Source: Bacillus sp. PK3_68 (GTDB taxonomy: Bacteria; Bacillota; Bacilli; Bacillales; Domibacillaceae). Taken from it: a stretch of DNA of 64,000 nt. Of the stretch, positions 19,074-28,480 are shown in pieces. Where the stretch lies: the NCBI RefSeq assembly GCF_003600835.1, contig NZ_NQYC01000002.1, positions 1-64,000 on the forward strand, given 5' to 3'. The notes below the pieces were generated by a model. It was not told the DNA's origin. It made no database searches and saw only the letters and a list, made by a program, of their open reading frames with translations. How positions within the stretch are numbered: the first letter of the stretch is position 1; each line of letters starts with the position of its first letter. A program made the translations under genes and the position numbers.

Positions 19074-19452
19074 CCATTCTTTCTTTTTTTCCTATTTAGG
19101 CTTGGAGCGGCAGGAGGATGAAGCGGGGGCCGCTGTTCTTAATGTGAAGCTGGTTGACAGCCATTTGTCGGAAACAGGAAAAGTAGCGGGAGGCCTCTTT
19201 TACACAATGCTCGATGCTGCGATGGGAACGGCAGTGTCAGAGACAGGCGGAGCATTTGGTGTGACAACAGATTTGCATGTTCAGATTTTACGCAATGAAG
19301 CAAGCCGCTTATTTGTTTGCAAAGGCTATTGTTCTGGAATAGAAGGAAAAAACGCAAGCGGGCGGGGAGAAATCTTCGATGAGAGCGGGCGCCTTGTCGC
19401 TTCAGGCATGGCTGCCTTCAAACTGCTAACAGCAGAAGCAAAGCAATCCTAA
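19051..19452 (+). CDS. PaaI-type hot-dog acyl-CoA thioesterase
   Basis: 133 aa, one hot-dog fold. G-G-L-F-Y-T-M-L-D-A-A-M-G replaces the usual H-G-G...D-A. It probably releases CoA from stalled acyl-CoA intermediates, as PaaI does in phenylacetate catabolism. It overlaps the thiolase by 23 nt. Substrate unknown; a second hot-dog gene lies at 20266. Confidence 0.8.
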   Translation: MEAAKKVDHSFFFSYLGLERQEDEAGAAVLNVKLVDSHLSETGKVAGGLFYTMLDAAMGTAVSETGGAFGVTTDLHVQILRNEASRLFVCKGYCSGIEGKNASGRGEIFDESGRLVASGMAAFKLLTAEAKQS

Positions 19453-19470
19453 AAAGAATGAGGTGGGATC

Positions 19471-20252
19471 ATGGAGAAATTTGAGGCTATTTTAGTAGAA
19501 AGAAAGGGAAACATTGCTTTTATCATAATTAACCGTCCAGATCAGCGAAACGCCCTCAGCAAGCAAGTATTAGAGGAAATAACAGCAGCGCTTGAGGAAT
19601 TCAAGCATGATGAAAGGATTGGCTGTATTGTATTCACTGGAAGCGGAGAAAAGTCTTTTGCTGCGGGCGCTGATATCAGCCAATTAAAAACACGCACGCC
19701 TCTTGATGTATTTAAGCCAGGCAGTATGCAAGAGGTATACAGCTATATTGAAGCGTATGACAAACCGACCATTGCGATGGTCAATGGTTATGCCCTTGGA
19801 GGAGGCTGTGAACTCGCGATGGCATGCGACATCCGGATCGCTTCAGAACATGCAAAATTTGGTTTACCCGAATTGAATCTTGCGATTATTCCAAGTGCAG
19901 GGGCACACAGCGTCTTGCCCGTCTGGTCGGAAAGGGCAAAGCGATTGAGCTGATTTTAACCGGGAAAATGCTCAGTGCATCAGAAGCCCAGCATATCGGT
20001 CTAATCTCAGAAACCGTGCCGGCAGCTAAATTAAAGGAGAAAGTACTAGAGGTGGCGGAGCAAATCTTAGCGAAGGGCCCGCTCGCGGTCAAAATGGCCA
20101 AACTAGCCATTCATCTTGGGTTTGATGCGGACATGAAGACAGGCTTAACCGTAGAGAGGCTCGCTCAAGCGGTTCTGTTCGCAACGGAAGATAAAAACGA
20201 AGGGACAAGTGCATTTCTTGAGAAAAGAAAACCACAGTTTACGGCGAACTAA
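19471..20252 (+). CDS. Enoyl-CoA hydratase/isomerase (one frameshift)
   Basis: Crotonase-fold enzyme of about 260 aa split into two overlapping frames. The first half has the oxyanion-hole elements A-A-G-A-D-I-S and N-G-Y-A-L-G-G-G-C-E-L-A-M-A-C-D, and the catalytic region G-L-P-E-L-N-L-A-I-I-P. The frame is lost at a run of four G (19900-19903); with five G it would read P-S-A-G-G-T-Q-R-L-A-R-L-V-G and continue to 20252. It hydrates trans-2-enoyl-CoA. AGGTGGG ribosome site. Since the rest is fully conserved, I regard the gene as functional or very recently broken. Confidence 0.88.
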
Positions 20253-20265
20253 GGAGGGATGAGGA

Positions 20266-20721
20266 TTGTTGCTTGAAGATATTATAAAGGAGTTTGAGGA
20301 ATGTCCTTTCTTACAGCACCTTGGATTGGATATTCTGAAATTTGAAGAAGGCGATGTAAGGATTAAGCTAACTATACAAGAGCACTTGCTGAACACAAAT
20401 TATACTCTGCACGGTGGTGTATATGCGTCTGTTCTAGATTTTATTCAAAGCATGTATCTGCGCTCGGTGACAAAAACACGTTGTGTGACAACAAATTTAA
20501 CGATTCACTACACAGCGCCTGTATCAGCTGGAGAAGTATTTGCTGAAGCCTCCATTATCTCTAAAGGATATAAAACGGCGTTTGTTGAGGGAATTCTAAA
20601 AGATCAAGAAGGGAGGCTGTTAGCAAAAGGAACAGGGACATTTAAACTGATCCAACCTGCTGAAACAGCTGAGGAAGGGAAGAAGCGTCAGGAGGATTTA
20701 GAGAAAGGGCAGCCTATATAA
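20266..20721 (+). CDS. PaaI-type hot-dog thioesterase, second copy
   Basis: 151 aa. The classical motif L-H-G-G-V-Y-A-S-V-L-D is near residue 45. TTG start preceded by AAGGAGGG; it starts 13 nt after the enoyl-CoA hydratase. A charged C-terminal tail follows the hot-dog fold. Probable housekeeping acyl-CoA thioesterase of the pathway. Confidence 0.8.
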   Translation: MLLEDIIKEFEECPFLQHLGLDILKFEEGDVRIKLTIQEHLLNTNYTLHGGVYASVLDFIQSMYLRSVTKTRCVTTNLTIHYTAPVSAGEVFAEASIISKGYKTAFVEGILKDQEGRLLAKGTGTFKLIQPAETAEEGKKRQEDLEKGQPI

Positions 20722-20935
20722 CTAGTAATTAAGGAGACTGGAGCCAGACCGGAGATCGTTCCCTGCTTATGCAAAATTGGCCGGCTTCATAGGTCGAAAC
20801 AGATAGAGTCAGCAATAAGGGCGATTTAGAAAGAAGCTTGTCTTCTTAAGATCCTCATTAACGTGAAGCAACATAGTGAAGCAGAGGTAAAAGATAAGAT
20901 GATTTTTAAGATAGAAGCAAGGAGAGGATCAATAA

Positions 20936-22108
20936 GTGAAGAGAGACGCAGTCATCGTATCGGCGGTGCGCACGGCAATTGGAAAGCAAGGGGGAGCGCT
21001 TGCAAAAGTACCAGCCCATTTGTTTGGGGCAGAAATTATAAAAGAAGCATTAAAGCGGGCGAATGTGAAAGCAGAATGGGTGGAAGATGTCATTTTAGGA
21101 AATGTCCTAAGCGGAGGCGGCAATATCGCGAGATTGACCGCTTTACAGACTGGAATGGGCATGGAACTTCCAGGGCTCACTGTAGACCGCCAGTGCGGAT
21201 CCGGTATAAATGCCATTATTCTAGCCGCTCAAGCAATAAGAGCTGGAGAGGGTGATGTGTATATTGCTGGTGGAGTAGAAAGTATGAGCAGAGCCCCCTA
21301 CTTGATGGATCGACCAGAAGTACCTTACAGCGCTACCCCACCAAAATTTAGGAAATCTCAGTTATCCCCAATCGAAATTGGGAATCCTCCAATGGGAATA
21401 ACCGCTGAAAACTTAGCAGAAAAATATCAAATAAGCCGGGAAGAACAAGATGAATTCTCTTTAAAAAGTCAGCAAAAAATGGCTAGAGCAATGGAAGAAG
21501 GGCGTTTTGAAGAACAGATTGTGCCGATACATATACCTGTCCGAAAAGGAGACCCCATTGTATTTAAGAAGGATGAACATCCAAGACCTCAAACAACAAA
21601 AGAAGCTTTGGCTAAACTTTCACCAGCATTCCTGGAAGGGGGGACAGTGACCGCAGGAAATAGTTCCGGATTGAATGATGCGGCGTCCGCTCTAGTTGTA
21701 ATGTCAAGAGAAAAGGCAGAGCAGCTTGGCATTCAACCACTAGCGGTCATTAAAGCACACGCTATTGCTGGTGTAGACCCAAATCTAATGGGAATCGGTC
21801 CTGTTCCGGCTACACAAAAGGTTCTGGAAAAAAACGGTCTCTCTATAGGTGATATGGATATTATTGAAATTAACGAGGCATTTGCTGCACAAGTGATTGC
21901 TTGTAACAGGGAACTAAAAATGGACCCTGCTAAAGTGAACGTCAACGGCGGCGCTATTTCACATGGTCATCCACTTGGTGCTACAGGAGCCATTCTCTTT
22001 ACGAAAGCTGTTTATGAACTGAAGAGATCCGATAAAAGGTATGGTCTTATTACAGCTTGTATTGGCGGAGGCCAAGGGATTGCGGCGATTATTGAAAGGG
22101 AGGAGTAA
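20936..22108 (+). CDS. Thiolase (acetyl-CoA acetyltransferase), second copy
   Basis: 390 aa, AtoB/FadA-like. Nucleophile in [10 protein letters not shown] near residue 87; H-G-H-P-L-G-A-T-G and C-I-G-G-G-Q-G-I-A at the C-terminus. GTG start with GGAGAGG site. It is 214 nt after the thioesterase, and I see no terminator in that gap, so it may be the last gene of the operon or have its own promoter. A different thiolase subtype from 17847, probably for a different chain length. Confidence 0.92.
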   Translation: MKRDAVIVSAVRTAIGKQGGALAKVPAHLFGAEIIKEALKRANVKAEWVEDVILGNVLSGGGNIARLTALQTGMGMELPGLTVDRQCGSGINAIILAAQAIRAGEGDVYIAGGVESMSRAPYLMDRPEVPYSATPPKFRKSQLSPIEIGNPPMGITAENLAEKYQISREEQDEFSLKSQQKMARAMEEGRFEEQIVPIHIPVRKGDPIVFKKDEHPRPQTTKEALAKLSPAFLEGGTVTAGNSSGLNDAASALVVMSREKAEQLGIQPLAVIKAHAIAGVDPNLMGIGPVPATQKVLEKNGLSIGDMDIIEINEAFAAQVIACNRELKMDPAKVNVNGGAISHGHPLGATGAILFTKAVYELKRSDKRYGLITACIGGGQGIAAIIEREE

Positions 22109-22118
22109 CCTTGCTTTT

Positions 22119-22140
22119 CTTGAACAATATGTTGTTCAAG
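22119..22140. repeat. Perfect inverted repeat after the thiolase gene
   Basis: CTTGAACAA-TATG-TTGTTCAAG, starting 11 nt after the thiolase stop. No T tract follows, so it may be a protein-binding site for the -24/-12 promoter 35 nt downstream rather than a terminator. Confidence 0.5.
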
Positions 22141-22173
22141 GTTGACAAACAAGGATAAAAGTAATTTTAGTAT

Positions 22174-22189
22174 AGGCATATTTCTTGCG
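22174..22189 (+). promoter_or_regulatory. Weaker sigma-54-like promoter
   Basis: AGGCAT-ATTTC-TTGCG keeps GG-N10-GC (GG 22175-22176, GC 22187-22188) but departs from the consensus first T and final A. It faces the thiolase remnant, and further on the nitronate monooxygenase-like gene. Confidence 0.45.
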
Positions 22190-22200
22190 TTAACAATATA

Positions 22201-22470
22201 GCTAATTATCATGATAAAGCTTTTGCTTCCCAGGCAGTGGCTGTTATTCGAGAATTGCGGCTTGATATTAACAAGGCCAATGTGAATGGGGAGGGACATC
22301 CGGTTGGGTCGGCTGGTGCCCGCACGGTCATCACTTTAATTCCTGAAATGATTTGCTGGCAAGAAAGATACGGGATCGCAACCCTCTGTGGCGGAGGCGG
22401 CCAAGGAATGGCTAGGATGATTGAAGTGACTACAAAAAGGAAAAGGGGTTTATTGGAAATCTATTTATAA
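22201..22470 (+). pseudogene. Thiolase C-terminal remnant
   Basis: Encodes K-A-F-A-S-Q-A-V-A-V-I-R-E-L, then V-N-G-E-G-H-P-V-G-S-A-G-A-R and L-C-G-G-G-G-Q-G-M-A, i.e. the last quarter of a thiolase. The segment between V-N-G and G-H-P has lost residues (family: V-N-G-G-A-I-x-x-G-H-P), and the nucleophile domain is absent. It most resembles the thiolase at 17847, so it may be the residue of a duplication. Confidence 0.8.
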
Positions 22471-22903
22471 TATTTTAGAGGGTTTCTTTGATATCACTTA
22501 CAATACTAAAAAAAGAAGAATCCTATTAGGAACTAGGCATTGAGTTTGTTCAACAAAATCAACAACATAAACGGTTATAAATAATTGAATATTTTAAAAA
22601 TATAAGCCCGCTCCAGCTAATTAGCAGGCGGCTTAAGTTCCTTCATTAAGAAATAGGAACTGCCATGTAATCTTCTTTTGAAAAATTAGAAACAGAGTGA
22701 ATGAACTTGGTGTTGCCTTCAAAAGAAATTTTTTCCTACAAAAGGTTGCTTTAAAAGGGACACCGCTGGAACTGCAATGATAAATGGCCAGACCGTTTTA
22801 CGAGATCGAAGATAAACAAAAAGTTCAGTAGAGACAATATTTGCAAATGAAAGACAGATGAACGTTCCACTTACATAACCTTACGTAGGGAGGAATAAAA
22901 ATT
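22471..22903. other. Intergenic, no gene seen
   Basis: AT-rich stretch with no coding potential. A weak hairpin (AAGCCCGCT...AGGCGGCTT, about 22602-22636) may be a terminator for the upstream remnant. Confidence 0.4.
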
Positions 22904-23902
22904 ATGAGTAAAGTTCCGTCAATATTTCAAGGGTTACGAATGCCTGTAATTGGTTCACCACTTTTCATTATTAGTAATCCCAAATTAGTAATCGAACAAT
23001 GTAAGGCCGGCATTATCGGATCAATGCCTGCGCTCAATGCTCGGCCAGTCTCGCAACTCGACGAATGGCTGGCAGAAATCACAGAGGAACTCGACTCGTA
23101 CAACGCACGTAATCCAGACCATCCTGCCGCGCCATTTGCAATTAATCAGAATGTGCACAAGACTAATAAACGCCTAGAAAAGGATATGGAAATTTGTGAG
23201 AAGTATAAAGTTCCTATTATTATTACATCTTTAGGCGCACGGGAAGATGTAAATGATGCGGTACACAGTTATGGGGGAGTTGTTTTACATGATGTGATTA
23301 ATAACACTTTCGCACATAAAGCAATAGAAAAGGGCGCGGATGGGTTGATTGCTGTTGCTGCAGGGGCAGGAGGGCATGCTGGTGTAAAAAGTCCTTTTGC
23401 ATTAATTCAGGAAATTAGACAGTGGTTCGATGGTCCACTTGCTTTAGCAGGTTCCATTGCAAGCGGAAGAGCGATACTTGCTGCTCAAGTAATGGGGGCG
23501 AACTTTGCTTATATTGGAACACCTTTTATTGCCACTTACGAAGCCAATGCTTCTGATGTATATAAGCAAGCCATTTTGGATAGTACGTCTGACGACATTG
23601 TGTATAGTAATCTCTTTACAGGTGTACATGGGAATTATCTGGCCCCGTCCATTCGTGCTGCCGGTTTGGATGTTAATAATCTTCCTGAAAGTGATCCTTC
23701 TAAGATGAATTTTGCTAGAGAGACAAAACCGTGGAAAGATATCTGGGGAGCTGGTCAAGGCATTGGGACCATTAATGAGATCACAACTACAGCGGCATTT
23801 ATAGACAAGCTCTATCAAGAGTATATTCAAACAAAGCAAAGTTTACTGAAACAAATGAATTCTTCTGATGCTGCAAGCAGGTTGAGGGAGCAAAGTTATT
23901 AA
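22904..23902 (+). CDS. Nitronate monooxygenase / 2-nitropropane dioxygenase-like flavoprotein
   Basis: 332 aa TIM-barrel FMN enzyme. The N-terminus M-P-V-I-G-S-P-L-F-I and the FMN phosphate-binding region A-A-G-A-G-G-H-A-G, L-A-G-S-I-A-S-G-R and G-A-N-F-A-Y-I-G-T-P-F-I are family hallmarks. By family it oxidises nitronates or acts as an NAD(P)H:quinone or enoyl-reductase-like enzyme; substrate unknown. AGGGAGGAA site. It neighbours thiolase and enoyl-CoA hydratase genes, as often seen for family members in acyl-CoA degradation clusters. Confidence 0.85.
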   Translation: MSKVPSIFQGLRMPVIGSPLFIISNPKLVIEQCKAGIIGSMPALNARPVSQLDEWLAEITEELDSYNARNPDHPAAPFAINQNVHKTNKRLEKDMEICEKYKVPIIITSLGAREDVNDAVHSYGGVVLHDVINNTFAHKAIEKGADGLIAVAAGAGGHAGVKSPFALIQEIRQWFDGPLALAGSIASGRAILAAQVMGANFAYIGTPFIATYEANASDVYKQAILDSTSDDIVYSNLFTGVHGNYLAPSIRAAGLDVNNLPESDPSKMNFARETKPWKDIWGAGQGIGTINEITTTAAFIDKLYQEYIQTKQSLLKQMNSSDAASRLREQSY

Positions 23903-24164
23903 AGGAAGATGGAGAAACGGCTGCATTACCTATAAAATACCCTTTTCAAAAAGCTGAAATAAGAATAAAAGAGAAACTGGAGAGTTCTGTCCTTAATACC
24001 TGAAGCGGGGATTTTTTTGCTGATGGGCTGTGGCAACATAAATCCATCCTTTTAGCATGAAAACAGAAGAATATAAACTGAATGTTCGTATCTAAATAAG
24101 TACTAGACTTATATAATGCGGAATATGAGGCGGACTTTTCAGAATAGCTTCGATTTTGGGATAA
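23903..24164. other. Intergenic, no gene seen
   Basis: No supported coding sequence or clear regulatory element; borders a thioesterase remnant on the right. Confidence 0.4.
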
Positions 24165-24440
24165 ACATGAGCTTATTAAAGAACTTAATATAGACTATTT
24201 AGAATTTATACCTGACCGTATGATTATAACGATGCCAGTAGAACCTCAAACTTGATAGCCTACTGGCCTATTGCATGGAGGGGCATCTATTGTTTTAGAG
24301 AAAATCACGGCGACCATAACAGCTGCTATTAATATACTAGCCATAATAAATTGAATTCAATTAGCTCGGGGATTAATGGAAATCATATCGGCGGCAAAAG
24401 GGATGGCATTGTCATTACGGATGAAAGTGGAAAGTAATTG
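24165..24440 (+). pseudogene. Hot-dog thioesterase remnant
   Basis: Reads D-Y-L-E-F-I-P-D-R-M-I-I-T-M-P-V-E-P-Q-T, two stops, then P-T-G-L-L-H-G-G-A-S-I-V-L-E, and later N-G-N-H-I-G-G-K-R-D-G. These are the successive blocks of a DHNA-CoA/PaaI-type thioesterase, broken by stops and frame changes. Confidence 0.65.
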
Positions 24441-24536
24441 TATTCCTCGATGTACAGTAGCGATGACAAGTAAAAAAATAAAAAAGACCTTAATACATAT
24501 GTATATTTCAACAATAGTTTAAGGAGGAATAAATAT

Positions 24537-25325
24537 ATGGAGCATATTATCGTGGATACACAAAATGGGGTTCGCACACTGACCTTAAACAGACCTGAGC
24601 GTCTCAATGCCGTAAATGATAAGCTTAGTATGGAGATAATCGAGACTATTGAGGAGGCTTCAGCTGATGATGAAGTCCGTGTCCTTGTAATAACCGGGAG
24701 TGGACGAGGCTTTTGTGCAGGCCTTGACCTGTCTGATTATTCAAAGAGAAATCCATCCACTTATTCCCGTCATAAAAAATTAGATGACTTGGGTTGGGTT
24801 GGTCATCAAGCATTAGGCATTGTTCATTGTGATAAACCGGTTATCGCCGCGATCAATGGTATAGCTGCTGGTGCAGGACTCGCCCTGGCTCTGGCCTGCG
24901 ACATGCGCTTTATGTCTGCTGGAGCAAGTGTAACAACCGGATACATTCGTCGTGGTCTAAGCCCCGATGCGGGAATGACCTATTTTTTACCGCGTTTAGT
25001 GGGACAGGCCAAAGCAGCCGAATTGATCTATACAGGTCGAGACATCTATCCTGAAGAAGCCGAGCAGATCGGTTTGATTAATGGGATATTCCCTGATATA
25101 GAATTTCAGGATCGGGTTATGAATTTTGCTAGGAAACTAGCGGCAGGACCACCGGTTGCGATGACGTTATCCAAAAGAATGCTTGCCGTAAGCCCTGACA
25201 CGGATCTTACGACCATTCTAAAACAAGAGTACGCCTCTATCAAAATTTGTTTTGAGACCAAAGATGTACAGGAAGGAGTTCGAGCCTTTACCGAGAAAAG
25301 GAAACCTGTATTCCGGGGTGAGTAA
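24537..25325 (+). CDS. Enoyl-CoA hydratase/isomerase family protein
   Basis: 262 aa crotonase-fold protein. The CoA/oxyanion motifs are C-A-G-L-D-L-S near residue 62 and N-G-I-A-A-G-A-G-L-A-L-A-L-A-C-D near 105. In place of the usual catalytic Glu regions it has R-R-G-L-S-P-D-A-G-M-T-Y, with S-P-D-A like the PaaG/isomerase branch. Strong AAGGAGG site. It is isolated from the main operon by about 4 kb but belongs to the same metabolic theme. Substrate uncertain. Confidence 0.87.
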   Translation: MEHIIVDTQNGVRTLTLNRPERLNAVNDKLSMEIIETIEEASADDEVRVLVITGSGRGFCAGLDLSDYSKRNPSTYSRHKKLDDLGWVGHQALGIVHCDKPVIAAINGIAAGAGLALALACDMRFMSAGASVTTGYIRRGLSPDAGMTYFLPRLVGQAKAAELIYTGRDIYPEEAEQIGLINGIFPDIEFQDRVMNFARKLAAGPPVAMTLSKRMLAVSPDTDLTTILKQEYASIKICFETKDVQEGVRAFTEKRKPVFRGE

Positions 25326-26109
25326 TTATATATTAAAATAATCACCTTAAAGAAAATCATAAATAGGACAGTGACTACAGAAGCCTTGTTTCGGACCTTT
25401 ACAAACTATGGTGGAAGTTTATCATGTAGTAAAGAATTGACTCACGTGATAGCCCTGGTGAAAAAATAAATAATAACACAAATGAACAAATATCCAAGTA
25501 TATAAGTGTAATTTTATTTAAGTGTACAGGGCTTTTTAGGAAAAACCATGTATTAATATAATGCTGTAATCATTATTCTACTTCTAAAGTTAAACGACTT
25601 TAACAATCGCCTATCAAATTTACAGATAGGCGATTGTTGGGTTTGTAAGAACACAATTCATCTAGTTTTTATAGGTTCATTGAAAATTAATTCATTGTGC
25701 GTTGATGCAAAGAGCATAAATATGTGTAATTATGGTTAAAAAAGACGCGAGGCTTTAAAGAAAGTGGCGTGCTTACAAAAAAGATACGATGTGTTATCCC
25801 TTCAAGCAAAGAATTCTAAGTGATTTTGATTAAACTTTTTATAAAAATTTCATACGTCTCTAAAAAGAGTGTCTCCATTTTGATCAGCCTTTTTTAAAAA
25901 GGATTCTTCTTATTTATTGTGAAATATAGGATTGCGATGTGCTTTTAATCAAACTTAATTTTACAGCGACATCTAGACTTCAGTTTTTCTTATTGAACGA
26001 ACGGAGCAAGGTAGTGAAAGAAGAAGCCTAAAATAATGGGATACGAACTAAAGCATATAAAAAGAAACGATTAAAGCCCTGATAGTATTAATAGCTGGAG
26101 GGAATAAAA
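25326..26109. other. Intergenic region with one strong hairpin
   Basis: No gene is seen in about 780 nt. A 14-bp perfect inverted repeat (AACAATCGCCTATC, 25602-25615; complement 25625-25638; 9-nt loop) lacks a long T tract on either side (TTGGGTTTGT to the right). It could be a terminator for the enoyl-CoA hydratase gene 280 nt upstream or part of a mobile-element remnant. Confidence 0.45.
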
Positions 26110-26618
26110 ATGGCTGAAAAGAAAGTAAGTAAGGAGAGGTTGGAGTTTAAAAGCGGTGGAATAACAAGTGTTGGATATCTATATAGGATAAAGTCTGATT
26201 TAGCAAAACCATGTATCACTATGGGCGCAGGATTTGGGGGTACACAGGACACTCCTATATATATACCTGCAATTGGCAAGACTGGAGAATTGGCCGTTAT
26301 GGTGGGTGATGAAGCGATAAAAGCAATAGCAGGTGTGCAGTCAAAAACATGGCGTAATGAGATTGCTCCAAGAGCGCTCATAGAAATGATGAAATATAAG
26401 CCAAGCAATGTTGCGAATAAAATAAAGGGAATTGTTATGGTGAGTATGATAAGAAAACACAAGGGCCACAGACGATAGAACTCATCAGAAACTTGTCTAA
26501 AGTAATGGTGAAACAGTATCCGGTTTCTCACTTCGCTTTTTATGAATCGGGAGTGCGTGAGGGAATTATCGCTGATCAAATTGATTTTCTAAAGAAAAGT
26601 TTTTTATTGAACAACTAG
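26110..26618 (+). pseudogene. Alpha/beta hydrolase remnant with internal deletions
   Basis: It begins like a family member (F-K-S-G-G-I-T-S-V-G-Y-L-Y-R...G-F-G-G-T-Q-D) with a good ribosome site. It then jumps over the nucleophile-elbow region, retains a piece (S-K-T-W-R-N-E-I-A-P-R-A-L-I-E-M-M), shifts frame, and ends with the C-terminal block S-H-F-A-F-Y-E-S-G-V-R-E-G-I-I-A-D-Q-I-D-F-L-K-K. No catalytic Ser motif is left, so it cannot be active. Confidence 0.72.
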
Positions 26619-26789
26619 TTCATAGTTGGATTTACTCTTTCTTTGCCAGTGTAGAAGCTGTCAGGCGTAAAATACACGCTCTGGATGCCTATGTTATTGA
26701 AATGGTCGATGGAGTAGCGATGAGACTTCGTTCATACCACGTAGCAGACGGGAAAATCGCTCTTGCTATTAGCAGAGGGAATTTAAACA

Positions 26790-27312
26790 TCAAACGCAGC
26801 TGCCTAGATAGACAAACTGCACGAAAGGTTTCGATTTCATAGCCTTTCTAACGCTATCTAGGGCTTGGTTAGCCATTCGGGCTACATGAAGCTTATCTAC
26901 AACAACTTTAGCGTGAGGCAAGACCGTATTAACTGCATTTTTGTAAGATTTCCACATATCGATTGTGACATATTCAATGCCATATCTATCATCTATTTCA
27001 GTTAGGCGCTGGATAACTGTTTCTTTATTACGGTTATAGCTTAATATCAAAGATAGTTTTATGCTCAACATTAGTCAGTGCAAGACGGGGCTTACGGATC
27101 ATGTGTATTTCATCAATCCCTAGCCATTTACGAGTCTCAAATTGGTATTCACGTTCTTTGAATGCCACATGATCCTTAAAGGCATTTCTAACGGCCTTTT
27201 CGTTTACACCAATGTTTTCAGCTACTTCCATAGTAGAATCACATTTACGACACTTATACCTTCTTCGATTTAATTGTGAACCCACTCGTTTTAAACGAAT
27301 GGGTAAGTCCAT
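26790..27312 (-). mobile_element. ISL3-family transposase fragment
   Basis: Reverse strand. The first part (27312 down to about 27050) has C-R-K-C-D-S-T, a helix-turn-helix, and L-G-I-D-E-I-H-M-I-R-K-P-R. The second part, one frame over, has I-E-Y-V-T-I-D-M-W-K-S-Y and V-V-V-D-K-L-H-V-A-R-M-A-N-Q-A-L-D, both ISL3 DDE-transposase signatures. The zinc-ribbon N-terminus and the C-terminal third are missing, and no terminal repeats were found. It is an IS relic inside a zone of decayed genes. Confidence 0.82.
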
Positions 27313-27451
27313 AATTAGTTGCTTTCTTGAATCATGTCAGTTTCATTTTCTTGTGGCGGTTTTATTGCTCTAAGGTCTGGGAGGAATAATAGGTCTGTCA
27401 AGTTGTTCACCCTGTTCGACTCTGTGAGATTAGGGTAGGGGATTACTATAT

Positions 27452-28330
27452 TTAACGAGTTATATTCAAATTTGTAATCAACCAGTGCTTTATCAATGAC
27501 AGTACCGTTACAGGCTGCATAGCTTTGGTATGATCCATATCATTTCCTTCTATGATTTCTACATCCCATCCAAGATGCTCTAACTCTTGTTTATTTTTTT
27601 GAAGTATACCGATAATATCTACTGTTACACTGCCAAAGTTTTCTCCATAAACAATAGTGTCTTTTTCCCCAGCAAACGCCAATCTTGGAATAACTAATTT
27701 ATACTGAATTTCTCGATCATCAAACTCCATCAAATTTTTGTACATTGTAACAAATTGTTTAGTTTGATTCGTGTCGATTTTTACCTGTATGTTATCCCAC
27801 TCAACATTTTCTGGATTAACATGATCCTGTTCATTACTAACAGGAGAGTTTTGATTATACAAAGCTTGTTCGTATGTTTTATTTGTTACCATCATCATTT
27901 CTTTATACGGACCATCTATTGGCGGAAAGCCACCCATGATTAAGCTTTCTAATCTATCTGTCCGAATGGCTAATTGTAATCCAACTAAAGCTAACCAAGA
28001 ATATCCATAATAGCTAAATTTCTTAACGTTCATTTCATCAGCAATTGTTAGCAAATCTTTTACTATATTTTCAGGTGTGAGATTCTCAGGGGTCGGATGT
28101 TGCAAACGGTGTCCTTCGTAGTCGAAATATAGAATCTGAAACTTGTCCGCGAGGCCCTCAATAAAATGTTTCCCTAATTCTGGGTCTACTCCCCACAACT
28201 TTAGGTTTTCAGCTGCTTGTCCATATACAGGTTCTTTAGCAACTGGAAGCATGATGGCTGGAGAGTCGGGATTCCCAACTAAACCAACTTTTAATTCTGA
28301 TTCATCCATAAGTTTTATGTTCTTCTCCAT
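27452..28330 (-). CDS. Alpha/beta hydrolase
   Basis: 292 aa from ATG 28330, which has an AGGAGTG site (the upstream in-frame extension to 28372 lacks one). The nucleophile elbow is G-Y-S-W-L-A near residue 125, with the oxyanion region preceding and a C-terminal D-H-T-K candidate catalytic His. Substrate unknown. It is divergently transcribed from a MerR-type regulator whose start lies 150 nt away, a frequent pairing for detoxifying or ligand-clearing hydrolases. Confidence 0.75.
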   Translation of the reverse strand: MEKNIKLMDESELKVGLVGNPDSPAIMLPVAKEPVYGQAAENLKLWGVDPELGKHFIEGLADKFQILYFDYEGHRLQHPTPENLTPENIVKDLLTIADEMNVKKFSYYGYSWLALVGLQLAIRTDRLESLIMGGFPPIDGPYKEMMMVTNKTYEQALYNQNSPVSNEQDHVNPENVEWDNIQVKIDTNQTKQFVTMYKNLMEFDDREIQYKLVIPRLAFAGEKDTIVYGENFGSVTVDIIGILQKNKQELEHLGWDVEIIEGNDMDHTKAMQPVTVLSLIKHWLITNLNITR

Positions 28331-28480
28331 ATTTATCACTCCTAAAATGTTTATACTATTATCGTATAACATTCATGCAATATTTCGGTTTTTCGTCTTT
28401 CTCCCTTTATATATTGGGATTTTATTTGAAATATATTATTGTAGCACTTGAAGGTTTTACTTTAAAAAAGGAGACAATAA

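Noticed and set aside
20863-21255. Forward 130-codon frame before and across the second thiolase
   Set aside because: Its product is basic and repetitive, and overlaps the well-supported thiolase frame starting at 20936.
25602-25638. CRISPR-like or IS terminal repeat
   Set aside because: Only a single inverted repeat, no repeated spacing or second copy found in the window; no CRISPR array seen anywhere.
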